From Alphaproteobacteria bacterium (GTDB taxonomy: Bacteria > Pseudomonadota > Alphaproteobacteria > Bin65): a stretch of 64,000 nt of DNA. Below are positions 1-8,986 of the stretch, one piece after another (position 1 is the stretch's first letter; every line of letters starts with the position of its first letter). The notes under the pieces were generated by a model. It made no database searches, was not told the origin of the DNA, and saw only the letters and a list, made by a program, of their open reading frames with translations. The DNA lies in contig JAJEGH010000048.1 in the NCBI GenBank assembly GCA_022819985.1, positions 1-64,000 of the forward strand, in the 5' to 3' direction. The position numbers and the translations under genes are program-made.

Positions 1-45
1 CGCCATCGCGCGTTCGCGCAAATCCATCGAAATCGGACGGGTCAT
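1..45 (-). mobile_element. IS630-family transposase, first codons only (cut by window edge)
   Basis: Only the first 15 codons lie in the window, reading leftwards from an ATG at 45. They encode MTRPISMDLRERAMA, which resembles the conserved start of IS630/Tc1-type transposases (a Ser-x-Asp-Leu-Arg-Glu-Arg block ahead of the helix-turn-helix). A GGAGG-like ribosome site lies about 9 nt upstream. The rest is outside the window, so intactness cannot be judged. The inference is that an insertion sequence abuts the toxin-antitoxin pair that follows. Confidence 0.5.
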
Positions 46-174
46 CCCTCAAGCCTCCCCTGTCGTCGCAAAGACAGGGAATCAACTCAAGCCAACAAAG
101 GGAATCCCCTTTCGATTCACAATCGAGTCATCGCGCTCTAGACATCAACGCATCATTGGTTTAGATCCTCAAAC

Positions 175-402
175 ATGAGAACGACGCTGAACATCGACGA
201 CGAAATCCTCGAAGCGGCGCGGGCGCTTGCGGAAGAACGAAGTCTCCCGGTCGGCGCTGTGCTGTCCGATCTGGCCCGCCGCGGACTGCACCGGCCGGAT
301 GCGGGCCAGCGGCGGCATAAAGGGTTCCCCGTATTCGACGTCTCGCGCGGGAGCACTCCCCTGACGCTGGATCGAGTCAAGCGGCACGAGGATATGCCTT
401 GA
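175..402 (+). CDS. VapB-like antitoxin, ribbon-helix-helix type
   Basis: This 75-residue protein opens with MRTTLNIDDEILEAARALA, the N-terminal beta-strand and helix of the ribbon-helix-helix antitoxin fold that binds operator DNA as a dimer. The basic, poorly conserved C-terminal half would wrap the toxin. It overlaps the downstream PIN-domain toxin gene by 4 nt (TTGA), the usual antitoxin-first order with translational coupling. By family precedent the TA complex represses its own promoter, which should lie in the AT-richer 100-170 stretch; no clear palindrome was identified there. The product is small, with composition like its neighbours. Confidence 0.82.
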   Translation: MRTTLNIDDEILEAARALAEERSLPVGAVLSDLARRGLHRPDAGQRRHKGFPVFDVSRGSTPLTLDRVKRHEDMP

Positions 403-842
403 TTTTCCTGCTCGATCTTAATCTTCTGCTCGCCCTCGCCTGGCCGTCCCATGTCCATCACAACATTGCGCACGACTGGTTCCGGCAGAACGCCGCGCCG
501 GGATGGGCGACCTGCCCGGTGACGCAACTCGGATTCATCCGCCTGTCATCAAATCCCGCGTTTACGTCCGATGCGGTATCGCCGGTCGAGGCGCTCTCCC
601 TGCTGGGAGCCATGATCGCCATGGATGGCCACGAGTTTTGGCCCGACGATATCGATTGCACGTCGGTCGCGTTCGCAGGAGGCATGCGCATGACCGGACA
701 TCGTCAGGTTACCGATGCCTATCTCCTGTCGCTCGCCCGCGCCCGTGCGGGATGCCTTGCCACGCTGGATCGCCGGATGAACCGGCTCCTGCCCCGGGAA
801 GAGCGGCCGGACCGCCATCTTCGGATCGTCGAAACGGGTTGA
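399..842 (+). CDS. VapC-like PIN-domain ribonuclease toxin
   Basis: A 147-residue PIN-domain protein, usual length for VapC. Visible acidic active-site positions are the N-terminal Asp in LLDLNLLLAL, the Asp in the TDAYLL helix and the Asp in LATLDRRM; the TQLGFIRLSSNP block is characteristic of one VapC subfamily. By family knowledge it is a Mg-dependent RNase cleaving tRNA or rRNA when freed from its antitoxin. Translation appears to start at a TTG overlapping the antitoxin stop codon, which would keep toxin synthesis low and coupled. No other in-frame start precedes the conserved LLDLN strand. Confidence 0.83.
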   Translation: MIFLLDLNLLLALAWPSHVHHNIAHDWFRQNAAPGWATCPVTQLGFIRLSSNPAFTSDAVSPVEALSLLGAMIAMDGHEFWPDDIDCTSVAFAGGMRMTGHRQVTDAYLLSLARARAGCLATLDRRMNRLLPREERPDRHLRIVETG

Positions 843-948
843 TCTGCCGTGGAACGCGGCCGGGATTTGCGCCTGGCCCACCTTTCGGATCGACCTATTG
901 CCGTATTCCGGCGTCGGCGATTTCCTTTCGCCCGGCCGATTCCGGTGG

Positions 949-1782
949 CTATCCGCGCATGAATTTGGCGATGTCCGGCGTCGACATGGCTTCGTCGACA
1001 TAGGCGAAGGTTCCCTTCTCCAGCGCTTCGGTCGCCGCCGCGGTCAGGCCGGTCATCGCCGCGCGGTACAGCGACGTCGCCAGGCTGATGCGCTTCGCGC
1101 CGGCCGCCGCAACGTCGGCGACGGGAAAGGACCTGCCGCCGACGCCGACCATGAAGTTGACCGGTTTCGACACGGCCCGGCACACCGCTCGGACGGCGTC
1201 GAGGTCCGGCAGCGCCGGCGCCATCAGGACGTCGGCCCCGGCGCGCTCGTAGGCCTGCAGCCGGGCAATCACCTCGTCGAGGTCCGGCAGGCCGCGGATG
1301 AAGCATTCGCTCCGGGCGGTGAGCGTGAAGCGGAAGCCGACGGACCGGGCGGCTTCGGCCGCCGCGGCGATGCGCTCGGCGGCTTCGTCGCGGTCGTAGA
1401 AAGGGCGGCCCGGATCGCCGGTGTAGTCCTCGATCGAACAGCCGACCAGCCCCGCCTCGGCCGCCCGCGTCACGGTTAGCGCCGCGGCCTCGGGCTCGTG
1501 GCCGAAGCCGTTCTCCAGATCGCCCGAAACCGGCAGGTCGACCGCGTCCGCGACGGCGCGCGCATGGTCCATGGCCTCGTCGCGCGTCACGTCGCCGTCG
1601 CGCCGGCCGAGGGTGCCGGCAAAGCCGCCGCTGGTCGTTCCCAGCGCCTCGAACCCCAGGCCGGCCAGGATGCGGGCCGAGCCGGCGTCGAACGCGTTGG
1701 CGAGGATGAAGGGCTCCGCGCCCCGGTGCAGGGCATGGAAGCGCTCGGCCTTTTCGGCCTGGGTGGGACGGTCTTCGGCCAT
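949..1782 (-). CDS. isocitrate lyase/PEP mutase superfamily protein
   Basis: This 277-residue protein has the (beta/alpha)8 ICL/PEPM architecture: AEPFILANAFDAGSARILAG near residues 23-43, the GDLENGFG metal/substrate segment, CSIEDYTGD and a late LMAPALPD strand. The family includes methylisocitrate lyase, oxaloacetate decarboxylase, dimethylmalate lyase and carboxyphosphonoenolpyruvate mutase; the substrate cannot be assigned. The start MAEDRPTQ at 1782 is chosen because the reading frame upstream is proline/glycine-rich and runs into the intergenic region before the divergent glyoxalase gene. It stands alone on this strand. Confidence 0.8.
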   Translation of the reverse strand: MAEDRPTQAEKAERFHALHRGAEPFILANAFDAGSARILAGLGFEALGTTSGGFAGTLGRRDGDVTRDEAMDHARAVADAVDLPVSGDLENGFGHEPEAAALTVTRAAEAGLVGCSIEDYTGDPGRPFYDRDEAAERIAAAAEAARSVGFRFTLTARSECFIRGLPDLDEVIARLQAYERAGADVLMAPALPDLDAVRAVCRAVSKPVNFMVGVGGRSFPVADVAAAGAKRISLATSLYRAAMTGLTAAATEALEKGTFAYVDEAMSTPDIAKFMRG

Positions 1783-1951
1783 GGGTACGACACTCTCTGA
1801 AGGAAACGGACCGGTTCGAGGGTTGCCGCGCCGGCGCCCGTCTGTCAACGGATCGCGCGGTCCGCTCCCGGCGCCCGCCCGCGAAGGTTGGCCCGGTCCC
1901 GGTGCGGTGCTAGATAGCGGCGGCGTTCCCTGTGCTACCGGATAGGCCGCG

Positions 1952-2728
1952 ATGTCGAAGCTGGAAATCGTCCGCATCCCCGTGCTGAACGACAACTATG
2001 TCTGGCTCGCCCACGAGCCGGAGCAAAACCTGACGGCGGTCGTCGACCCCGCGGTCGCCGACGCGCCGCTCGCCGAGGCGGAGCGCCGCGGCTGGGCGAT
2101 CACCCATATCCTCAATACCCACCATCACGGCGACCACACCGGCGGTAACCGCGAGATCAAGGCCGCGACCGGCTGCACGATCGTCGGGCCGCGCGCCGAC
2201 CGCGACCGGATTCCCGGCATCGATATCGAGGTCGGCGACGGCGACACCTACGATTTCGGCAAGGCGCGGGCCGAGGTTTTCGACGTGCCCGGCCATACCC
2301 GCGGCCATATCGCCTACTGGTTCGCCGAAAGCGACGCCCTGTTCTGCGGCGACACCCTGTTCCTGCTCGGCTGCGGCCGGCTGTTCGAGGGCACGCCGGC
2401 GCAGATGTGGACCAGCCTCGGCAAACTGCGCGCGCTGCCGGACAGCGCCAACGTCTATTGCGCCCACGAATACACCCAGGCCAACGCCCGCTTCGCCGTG
2501 ACGGTCGATCCGCAGAACGCCGACCTGACGGCCCGGGCCGCCGAGATCGACCGGATGCGCGCCGCCGGCATCGCGACCGTGCCCGGCCGGCTCGGCGTCG
2601 AGAAGCGTACCAACCCGTTCCTGCGCGCCGACGATGCCGGGGTCGCCGCCACGGTCGGCCTGGCCGGGGGCTCGCCGGTCGAGGTCTTCGCCGAAGTCCG
2701 GCAGCGCAAGGACGTATTCCGCGGCTGA
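1952..2728 (+). CDS. gloB: hydroxyacylglutathione hydrolase (glyoxalase II)
   Basis: A 258-residue metallo-beta-lactamase-fold protein of normal glyoxalase II length. The binuclear metal motif THHHGDHTGG is at about residues 56-65, with further ligands in VPGHTRGHI and FCGDTLF, and CAHEYT in the C-terminal half. It hydrolyses S-D-lactoylglutathione to D-lactate and glutathione in the cytosol. It lies just upstream of two GST genes on the same strand, so a glutathione-dependent detoxification cluster is plausible. The first conserved strand (IPVLNDNYVWL) begins eight residues after the chosen ATG. Confidence 0.92.
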   Translation: MSKLEIVRIPVLNDNYVWLAHEPEQNLTAVVDPAVADAPLAEAERRGWAITHILNTHHHGDHTGGNREIKAATGCTIVGPRADRDRIPGIDIEVGDGDTYDFGKARAEVFDVPGHTRGHIAYWFAESDALFCGDTLFLLGCGRLFEGTPAQMWTSLGKLRALPDSANVYCAHEYTQANARFAVTVDPQNADLTARAAEIDRMRAAGIATVPGRLGVEKRTNPFLRADDAGVAATVGLAGGSPVEVFAEVRQRKDVFRG

Positions 2729-2775
2729 CCGGCTCCCATCGCAAACTCCGACGGCCCCCCAAACAGGATGACATC

Positions 2776-3396
2776 ATGAAACTGTTCGCCGCCCTGGCTT
2801 CCCCCTTCGTGCGCAAGGTCCGCATCTTCGCCATGGAATGCGGGCTGGACGACCGGATCGAACTGCACGTCCTCGCGACCGCCCCGCACCAGCCGGACGC
2901 CGGACTGGCCGCCGCCAACCCGGTGAAGAAAATCCCGACCCTGGTGACCGACGACGGGGCGGTGCTCTACGATTCCGGCGTCATCACCGACTATCTGAAC
3001 GCCGAGAGCGGCCATCGGCTGGTGCCGGAGTCGGGTGCGGCGCGCTGGACGGCGAAGCGGCAGGAGGCGCTGGCCGACGGCCTGCTCGACGCCGCCGTGC
3101 TGTGCCGCTACGAGACCTTCGTGCGGCCCGAGGACAAACAGTGGGACGGCTGGATCGACGCCCAGATGGGCAAGATCGACGGCGCGCTCGACCAGATGAG
3201 CGCGGAGGCGGCCGGACTCGGCGATCCGGCGGCGGCGGAAACGGGCCTGGGCGCGATCGGCTTCGGCTGCGCCCTCGGCTATCTCGATTTCCGTTTCCCC
3301 GACCGGGACTGGCGCGGCGGACGGGGCGCGCTGGCGGACTGGTACGCGGCCTATGCCCGGCGTCCGGCCATGCAGGCCACGGTGCCGAGCGGGTAG
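2776..3396 (+). CDS. glutathione S-transferase family protein
   Basis: A 206-residue GST. The thioredoxin-fold N-terminal domain (MKLFAALASPFVRKVRIFAME) carries the Ser/Pro-Phe segment and cis-Pro KKIPTLV, then the ALYDSG-type (VLYDSGVITDYL) glutathione-binding turn; an all-helical C-terminal domain ends in LDFRFPDRDWR and RPAMQAT. It is 47 nt downstream of gloB and 37 nt upstream of a second GST whose C-terminal LDFRFPSEDWR is almost identical in pattern, so the pair probably arose by duplication. Substrate unknown. Confidence 0.88.
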   Translation: MKLFAALASPFVRKVRIFAMECGLDDRIELHVLATAPHQPDAGLAAANPVKKIPTLVTDDGAVLYDSGVITDYLNAESGHRLVPESGAARWTAKRQEALADGLLDAAVLCRYETFVRPEDKQWDGWIDAQMGKIDGALDQMSAEAAGLGDPAAAETGLGAIGFGCALGYLDFRFPDRDWRGGRGALADWYAAYARRPAMQATVPSG

Positions 3397-3433
3397 GGGC
3401 GCCGGGCGGGCAGAGGCGCAAACGGGCCGGCCT

Positions 3434-4111
3434 GTGCCCGGCGCGCTCACCCTCTACTGGGCGCCGACATCGCCCTTCGCCCGGCTGGTCATGGCGGCGG
3501 CCCACGAGCTGGGCGTCGCCGGCCGGTTCCGCCTGGTCGAGGCGACGGTGGAGAACATCGTCGATGTCGTGGCGCCGGTAAATCCGCTGGCGCAGATCCC
3601 GACCCTGGTGCTCGAAGACGGCGCCGTACTCTACGATTCCGCCACCATCGTCGCCTGGCTCGATGCCCGGTACGGCGCGACCCTTGCCGAACCGCTGGGC
3701 GGCCGGGGCGCGGACAGGTGGCGCGTCGCCACGCGGACCGCGGCGGCGACCGGCCTGATGGACGCCGCCGTCGCCGAACGGCACCTGGCGCTGCAGCCCG
3801 ACGGCCACCGGCCCGACGGTTTCATCGAACGGCTGCGCGCCCGCCGGATGCGCGTGCTGGGCCATCTCGCCGGCGGCGTTGCGCCGGCCGAGGCGCCGGT
3901 GACGACCGATGCCCTCGCGGCGGCCTGCGCGCTCGCCTATCTCGACTTCCGCTTCCCGTCGGAGGACTGGCGCGGCGCGCATCCCGCCCTGGCGGAATGG
4001 TTCGCCGCGTTCGGCCGGCGCCCCTCGATGCAGGCGACCGCGCCGGACGCGCCGCCGGACCCGCCGCCGGACTCCACCGCGGCCCCGACGGCGGCCGGAA
4101 ATCCGGGCTGA
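3434..4111 (+). CDS. glutathione S-transferase family protein (second copy)
   Basis: A 225-residue GST starting at a GTG (VPGALTLYWAPTSPFARLVM); no ATG lies between the previous stop and the conserved first strand. It has the N-terminal fold with QIPTLVLEDGAVLYDSATIVAWL and a C-terminal domain like its upstream neighbour (LDFRFPSEDWR, RRPSMQAT), followed by a proline-rich tail. It ends 2 nt before the GTG of hyuA, so the GSTs appear to be in one transcript with the hydantoinase genes. Whether they act on the same substrate is inference. Confidence 0.85.
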   Translation: MPGALTLYWAPTSPFARLVMAAAHELGVAGRFRLVEATVENIVDVVAPVNPLAQIPTLVLEDGAVLYDSATIVAWLDARYGATLAEPLGGRGADRWRVATRTAAATGLMDAAVAERHLALQPDGHRPDGFIERLRARRMRVLGHLAGGVAPAEAPVTTDALAAACALAYLDFRFPSEDWRGAHPALAEWFAAFGRRPSMQATAPDAPPDPPPDSTAAPTAAGNPG

Positions 4112-4113
4112 TC

Positions 4114-6237
4114 GTGCCGGCGCCGCAATCCGGCTGGCGTCTCGGCGTCGATATCGGCGGCACCTTTACCGATCTCGTGCTCGCGGCGCCCGACGGCGCC
4201 TTGCATACCCACAAGCTGCTCTCGACGCCGGACGACTACGGCGAGGGCATCCGCGATGGCGTCGCGGCGTTGCTCGGCGAGACCGGGATCGAACCGGGGG
4301 CCATCGGCCGGGTGGTGCATGGCACGACCGTCGCGACCAACGCCGTGCTGGAAGGCAAGGGGGCGCTGACCGGCCTCGTCACCACGAGGGGTTTCCGCGA
4401 CGTCCTGGAGATGCGCCGCCTGCGCATCCCGGAAATGTACACGCTGAACTACCGGCGTTCCGATCCGCTGGTGCCGCGCCGGCTGCGCCTGGAGGCGGAC
4501 GAGCGGACGGGCCCGGAAGGCGAGGTCTGGCGGCCGCTCGACCCGGCAAGCGTCGAGGCCGCGGCCGAGCGGCTGGCGGCGGCCGGCGTCGGGGCGGTCG
4601 CGGTCTGCCTGCTTCACGCCTACGCCAACCCTGACCACGAGAAGCAGGTCGCGGCGATCCTGCGTGCGCGGCTCGGCGACGATGTGTTCCTGACCTGCTC
4701 CAGCGACCTCCTGCCGGTCATCCGCGAATACGAGCGGACCAGCACGACCGTCATCAACGCCTATCTCGGCCCGGTGATCCGCGGCTATCTCGGCCGGCTG
4801 CAGGACCATCTGCGCGCCATCGGCGTGACCGCGCCGATCCTGGTGATGAAATCCGACGGCGGCATCATGAGCGCCGCCGCCGCGGCGGAGAAGCCGGCCT
4901 ACATCGTCGAATCCGGCCCGGCCGCCGGCGTCATCGGCGCGGCGCACACCGGCGCGCGCGACGGCATGGCGGACTGCATCACGCTGGACATGGGCGGCAC
5001 CACGGCCAAGGCGTCCATCGTCGAGGCCGGCGAGGTCGCCCGGACCGGCGACTACGAGGTCGGCGCCGGCATCAACCTGTCGAGCAAGCTGGTCATGGGC
5101 GGCGGCCATGCGCTCAAGCTGCCGGTCATCGACATATCGGAGATCGGCGCCGGCGGCGGCAGCCTCGTGCGGGTCGACCCCGGCGGCCTGGTCCGCGTCG
5201 GGCCGGAGAGCGCCGGCGCCGTGCCCGGGCCGGTCGCCTACGGGCAGGGCGGTACGGAGCCGACCTTCTGCGACGCGGTGCTGACCCTCGGCTGGCTCAA
5301 CCCGGACTACCTGGTCGGCGGCGGCCTCGCCATCGACGCCGGCGCTGCGGCAAGGGCGGTCGGCGCGCAGATCGCCGCCGTGCTGGGCCGCGACGTGCCG
5401 GACGCCGCCCACGGCATTCTGGAGGTCGCCTGCGGCACCATGATGCGCGCGGTCAAGGCGGTCTCGACCTACCGCGGTCGCGATCCGCGCGATTTCGCCC
5501 TGTTCGCCTTCGGCGGCAACGGCCCGGTCGTGGCCGCAGCGATCGCCGACCTGCTGGAGATGACGCGGGTCGTCGTGCCGCCCAACCCCGGCGTGTTCAG
5601 CGCCTACGGCCTGCTGCTCTCCGACATCGAGCAGGAAGCGGCGCGCAGCCATCTCGCCTTGCTCTCCGGGACCGGACCGGCGGCGCTGGACGCCCTGTTC
5701 CGGGAGCTCGAATCCGGGCTCGCGGCGGACATGGCGGCCGAGGGCTACGGCGCCGGCGACTATGCCCTGCGCCGCCTGGCGGAACTGCGCTACGAGGGGC
5801 AGGCGCACGAACTGGCGGTCCCGGTGGCGACCGGCCCGGACGGGCTGCCCGACACCGCGGCGATGGCCGCCGCCTTCGGCGACGAGCATGAGCGCACCTA
5901 CGGCCACCGGGCCGACGCCGAAGCCGTCGAGAGCGTCACCCTGCGCGCCGTCGCGACCGTTACGGTCGAAAAGCCGGCGCCCCGACTGCAAACCGGGCCG
6001 CAAACCGGGCTGCAATCCGGCGGGAATGCGCCCGGCGCGGTCCGTCCGGCCTTTTTCGGCGCGTCGGCCGGGCGGCTCGACGCGCCGGTGCTGGCGCGCG
6101 CGGGGCTGACGGCCGAACGGCGCGACGGCCCGCTGATCGTCGAGGAATACGACGCCACCTGCGTCGTGCCGCCGGGCTGGACGGCGCGCCTCGATGCGGC
6201 GCAGAATATCGTGCTGGAGAAGGGAAGCGCCGCATGA
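4114..6237 (+). CDS. hyuA: hydantoinase/oxoprolinase family protein, subunit A
   Basis: A 707-residue HyuA-type subunit. The acetate/sugar-kinase-like ATPase fold is marked by GVDIGGTFTDLVLA near residue 10, VVHGTTVATNAVLEGKG, LDMGGTTAKAS mid-protein and FAFGGNGPVVAAAIA in the C-terminal part. The family covers N-methylhydantoinase, 5-oxoprolinase and acetone/acetophenone carboxylase subunits, all coupling ATP hydrolysis to ring opening or carboxylation; which reaction applies cannot be told. It starts at GTG 4114, 2 nt after the GST stop, and overlaps hyuB by 4 nt (ATGA). A second hyuA lies at 13.3-15.4 kb. Confidence 0.9.
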   Translation: MPAPQSGWRLGVDIGGTFTDLVLAAPDGALHTHKLLSTPDDYGEGIRDGVAALLGETGIEPGAIGRVVHGTTVATNAVLEGKGALTGLVTTRGFRDVLEMRRLRIPEMYTLNYRRSDPLVPRRLRLEADERTGPEGEVWRPLDPASVEAAAERLAAAGVGAVAVCLLHAYANPDHEKQVAAILRARLGDDVFLTCSSDLLPVIREYERTSTTVINAYLGPVIRGYLGRLQDHLRAIGVTAPILVMKSDGGIMSAAAAAEKPAYIVESGPAAGVIGAAHTGARDGMADCITLDMGGTTAKASIVEAGEVARTGDYEVGAGINLSSKLVMGGGHALKLPVIDISEIGAGGGSLVRVDPGGLVRVGPESAGAVPGPVAYGQGGTEPTFCDAVLTLGWLNPDYLVGGGLAIDAGAAARAVGAQIAAVLGRDVPDAAHGILEVACGTMMRAVKAVSTYRGRDPRDFALFAFGGNGPVVAAAIADLLEMTRVVVPPNPGVFSAYGLLLSDIEQEAARSHLALLSGTGPAALDALFRELESGLAADMAAEGYGAGDYALRRLAELRYEGQAHELAVPVATGPDGLPDTAAMAAAFGDEHERTYGHRADAEAVESVTLRAVATVTVEKPAPRLQTGPQTGLQSGGNAPGAVRPAFFGASAGRLDAPVLARAGLTAERRDGPLIVEEYDATCVVPPGWTARLDAAQNIVLEKGSAA

Positions 6238-8096
6238 CCCGGCCCGGCCGCAACGCCGATCCGATCGCCCTGGAAGTGGTGCGCAACGCCCTGTCGTCGA
6301 TCGCCGACGAGATGGCGCTGGTCGTCCTGCGCACGGCCTATTCCTCCATCGTGCGCGATTCGATGGACTATTCGACCGGCCTGTGCGACCGGCACGGCGC
6401 GGCGGTCGCCCACGGCCTCACCATGGCGCTGCATCTCGGCTCTTTCCCGGACGCCATGAAGGCGCTGGTCGCCGACTATGGCGACGACACGAAGCCGGGC
6501 GACATCTTCGTTTTCAACGATCCCTACAGCGCCGGCGGCATGCACCTGCCGGACGTCTACATCGTCAAGCCGCTGTTCTGCGGCGGCGAACTGGAGGGCT
6601 ATGCCGCGACCCTGGTCCACCAGATCGACATGGGCGGCATCGCGCCGGGCAGCACGGCGGTCTACGCCACGGAGATTTTCCAGGAAGGGCTGCGCATTCC
6701 GGTGCTGAAAATGTATGAGGAAGGCCGGCCCAACGAGACCTTCTTCCGGCTGATGCACACGAACACAAGGGTGCCGGACAAGCTGGCCGGCGACATGCGC
6801 GCCCAGGTCGCCGCCTGCAACACCGCCGAGCGCGCCTACGGGCGGCTGGTGGAGAAGCATGGCAGCGAGACCTTCCGCGCCATCCTGGCCGACCTGCACG
6901 ATTATGCCGAGGCGGTGACGCGCCAGGAAATCGCCAAACTGCCGGACGGGCAATGGTCGTTCACCGACTGGCTGGACGGGCTGGGCGACGATCCGGAGCC
7001 GATCCCGCTCAAAGTGACCGTCACCATCGACGGCAGCCGGATGATCGTCGACTGGGCGGGCACGTCGCCGGAAGTGCCGGGCGCGATCAACTGCCCGTCG
7101 CCCTTCGTCAAGTCGGCGGTCCAGCTCATTGTCAAATGTATCGCCGGAGAGGAAATCCCGAACTTCGAGGGCTTTGCGCGCGCGATCGAAATCCGCCTGC
7201 CGGAGGGCACCATCGTCAATCCGAGGCCGCCGGCGGCCTGCGCGGCGCGGGCGATCGTCGGCTGGCGCGCGCTCGACGTGCTGCTCGGCGCCTTCGCCCA
7301 GATCGTGCCGGACAGGATCCCGGCGGCGGGCGAGGGCGGCGTCACCTTCCCGGCGATCAGCGGCCTGCACCGCGGCCGGCAATTCGTCCTGTCCGAGACG
7401 CTGGCGGGGAGCTGGGGCGCGATGCCGGACCGCGACGGCAGCTTCGGCATCCCCAACCCCGGCGGCAACCTGACCAACCAGCCGGTCGAGATGATCGAGG
7501 CGCTGCATCCGCTGGAAGTCGAGCGCTACGGCATGGTCGAGAATTCCGGCGGGCCGGGCCGCTATCGCGGCGCGCCGGCCTACCGGCGGCAATACCGGGT
7601 GCGCGCGCCGGGCGGCGTGCAGATGGTCATGCGCTCCGACCGGCGGCAATTCCTGCCCTACGGGCTGGACGGCGGCTGTCCCGGGACGCCGTCGTGGAAT
7701 ATCGTCAATCCGGGCCCGGACCAGCGCACCGAGCCGGTCATGCCGATGGAGGCGGTCCGGCTCGCGGAAGGCGAGGTCTTCTGCCATATCGGCGCCGGCG
7801 GGGCCGGGCAGGGCGATCCGCTGGCGCGCGATCCGGCGCTGGTCGCGGCGGATGTCTCCGAGGAGCGGATCACCCGGGAATATGCCGAAGCGGTCTACGG
7901 CGTCGTGCTCGGCGTGGACGGCGCGGTGGATACGGAGGCCACCGGCGCCGCGCGGGCGGCGCTGCGCGAGGCGCGGGACAACGGCGGCGGGACGGCGCCG
8001 GCCTATCTGCGGATGTTCCAGGACAGCCTCGGCCTGCCGGGCTTCCGGCTGGAGGGCGAACGGCGGATGGTCTACGCCGACGAGGGAGGAGAATAG
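6234..8096 (+). CDS. hyuB: hydantoinase B/oxoprolinase family protein, subunit B
   Basis: A 620-residue HyuB-type catalytic subunit, partner of the preceding HyuA. It begins with DPIALEVVRNALSSIADEMALVVLRTAYSSIVRDSMD, and contains DIFVFNDPYSAGGMHLPDV, RVPDKLAGDMRAQVAA and the C-terminal GGPGRYRGAPAYRRQY and GAGGAGQGDPLARDP segments typical of the family. The ATGA overlap with hyuA predicts coupled translation into a heteromer. A DUF1989 gene follows after 3 nt, making a five-gene GST-GST-hyuA-hyuB-DUF1989 transcript. Confidence 0.9.
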   Translation: MTRPGRNADPIALEVVRNALSSIADEMALVVLRTAYSSIVRDSMDYSTGLCDRHGAAVAHGLTMALHLGSFPDAMKALVADYGDDTKPGDIFVFNDPYSAGGMHLPDVYIVKPLFCGGELEGYAATLVHQIDMGGIAPGSTAVYATEIFQEGLRIPVLKMYEEGRPNETFFRLMHTNTRVPDKLAGDMRAQVAACNTAERAYGRLVEKHGSETFRAILADLHDYAEAVTRQEIAKLPDGQWSFTDWLDGLGDDPEPIPLKVTVTIDGSRMIVDWAGTSPEVPGAINCPSPFVKSAVQLIVKCIAGEEIPNFEGFARAIEIRLPEGTIVNPRPPAACAARAIVGWRALDVLLGAFAQIVPDRIPAAGEGGVTFPAISGLHRGRQFVLSETLAGSWGAMPDRDGSFGIPNPGGNLTNQPVEMIEALHPLEVERYGMVENSGGPGRYRGAPAYRRQYRVRAPGGVQMVMRSDRRQFLPYGLDGGCPGTPSWNIVNPGPDQRTEPVMPMEAVRLAEGEVFCHIGAGGAGQGDPLARDPALVAADVSEERITREYAEAVYGVVLGVDGAVDTEATGAARAALREARDNGGGTAPAYLRMFQDSLGLPGFRLEGERRMVYADEGGE

Positions 8097-8099
8097 ATC

Positions 8100-8729
8100 A
8101 TGCCCGGAAAGCTGCTTGAAGAGTTCGTCATTCCGGCCCGCTACGGGCGCGGCTTCGTCGTGGAGAAGGGCCAGGTGCTGCGCATCGCCCAGGTCGAGGG
8201 CGGGCAGGTCGGCGACTGCGCCTTCTTCAACGCCGACGATCCGAAGGAGACCTTCCACTGCGGCCAGAGCTGGGCGATCAACGTGACCGCGGGCACCGGC
8301 ACCAGCAAGGCGTTCAAGTATTTCTATTCCAAGCCGCCGCGCGAGAACGTCATGCTCACGGTGCTGGAAGACACCTATCCCAACCATTGGGGCAACATGG
8401 GCGGGCGCTGCTCGACCCGGCTCTACGAAATCCGCGACAATCTCCCGCCGGGCAGCCACCGCTCGTGCCAGGAGAACCTGCGCGAGGCGGTCGAACCGTT
8501 CGGCCTGACCGGCGACGACGTCATGGACGTGTTCAACGTCTTCATGAATGTCGACCTGTTTACCGATGGGTCGTTCAAGATCCTGCCGACCGAAGTCGGG
8601 CCGGACGACCATATCGACCTGCGCGCGGAGATGAACGTCCTCGCCGCGGTCTCCGCCTGCCCTGCCGACACCTCGCCGACCAACAACTTCCGGTCCGCCC
8701 CGCTCGCGATCCGGATTTTCGAGGGTTGA
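8100..8729 (+). CDS. DUF1989 / urea-carboxylase-associated family protein
   Basis: A 209-residue protein of the DUF1989 family, which often accompanies urea carboxylase and amidase genes. Diagnostic features are AQVEGGQVGDCAFFNADD, a central CSTRLYEI segment, SCQENLREAVEPFGL, DVFNVFMN and the C-terminal CPADTSPTNN. It is most likely a soluble, metal-associated enzyme or accessory of C-N chemistry, but no reaction is firmly established. It lies 3 nt after hyuB, so association with the amide-ring-opening HyuAB reaction is a reasonable inference. Confidence 0.8.
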   Translation: MPGKLLEEFVIPARYGRGFVVEKGQVLRIAQVEGGQVGDCAFFNADDPKETFHCGQSWAINVTAGTGTSKAFKYFYSKPPRENVMLTVLEDTYPNHWGNMGGRCSTRLYEIRDNLPPGSHRSCQENLREAVEPFGLTGDDVMDVFNVFMNVDLFTDGSFKILPTEVGPDDHIDLRAEMNVLAAVSACPADTSPTNNFRSAPLAIRIFEG

Positions 8730-8746
8730 AGCACCCGTCGATACGG

Positions 8747-8969
8747 CCTTTCGACAAGCTCAGGACAGGCTGCTGACGCGCCTACTCGGCCCCTCGATAC
8801 GGCCCCTCGATACGGCGCTGACGCGCCTACTCGGGATGAGGGGTTTGTTGATGGTTCAAATGCCTCAGCACACCCCTCTTCCTCATCCTGAGTAGCCCCG
8901 GCCCCCCGGGGCCGGGGCGTATCGAAGGGTGGGGCGTATCGAAGGAGCCTGTCCTGAGCTTGTCGAAGG
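8747..8969. repeat. nested inverted repeat between convergent genes
   Basis: The outer arms are at 8747-8771 and 8946-8969 (core TCGACAAGCTCAGGACAGGC and its complement). Inner arms pair CTACTCGGGATGAG (8828-8841) with CTCATCCTGAGTAG (8882-8895), and CTCGATACGG/CGTATCGAAG units are repeated several times. This is an intergenic palindrome family frequent in alphaproteobacterial genomes. Lying between the convergent DUF1989 and CoA-transferase genes, it could end transcription from both sides. Confidence 0.8.
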
Positions 8970-8986
8970 GGCGCCCGAAAATCCGG

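Noticed and set aside
3937..8612. Very long open frames antisense to hyuA/hyuB (692 and 904 codons).
   Set aside because: They lack domains, are rich in Arg/Ala/Asp/Gly repeats and mirror the third-codon GC of the real genes on the other strand; such shadows are expected in GC-rich DNA.
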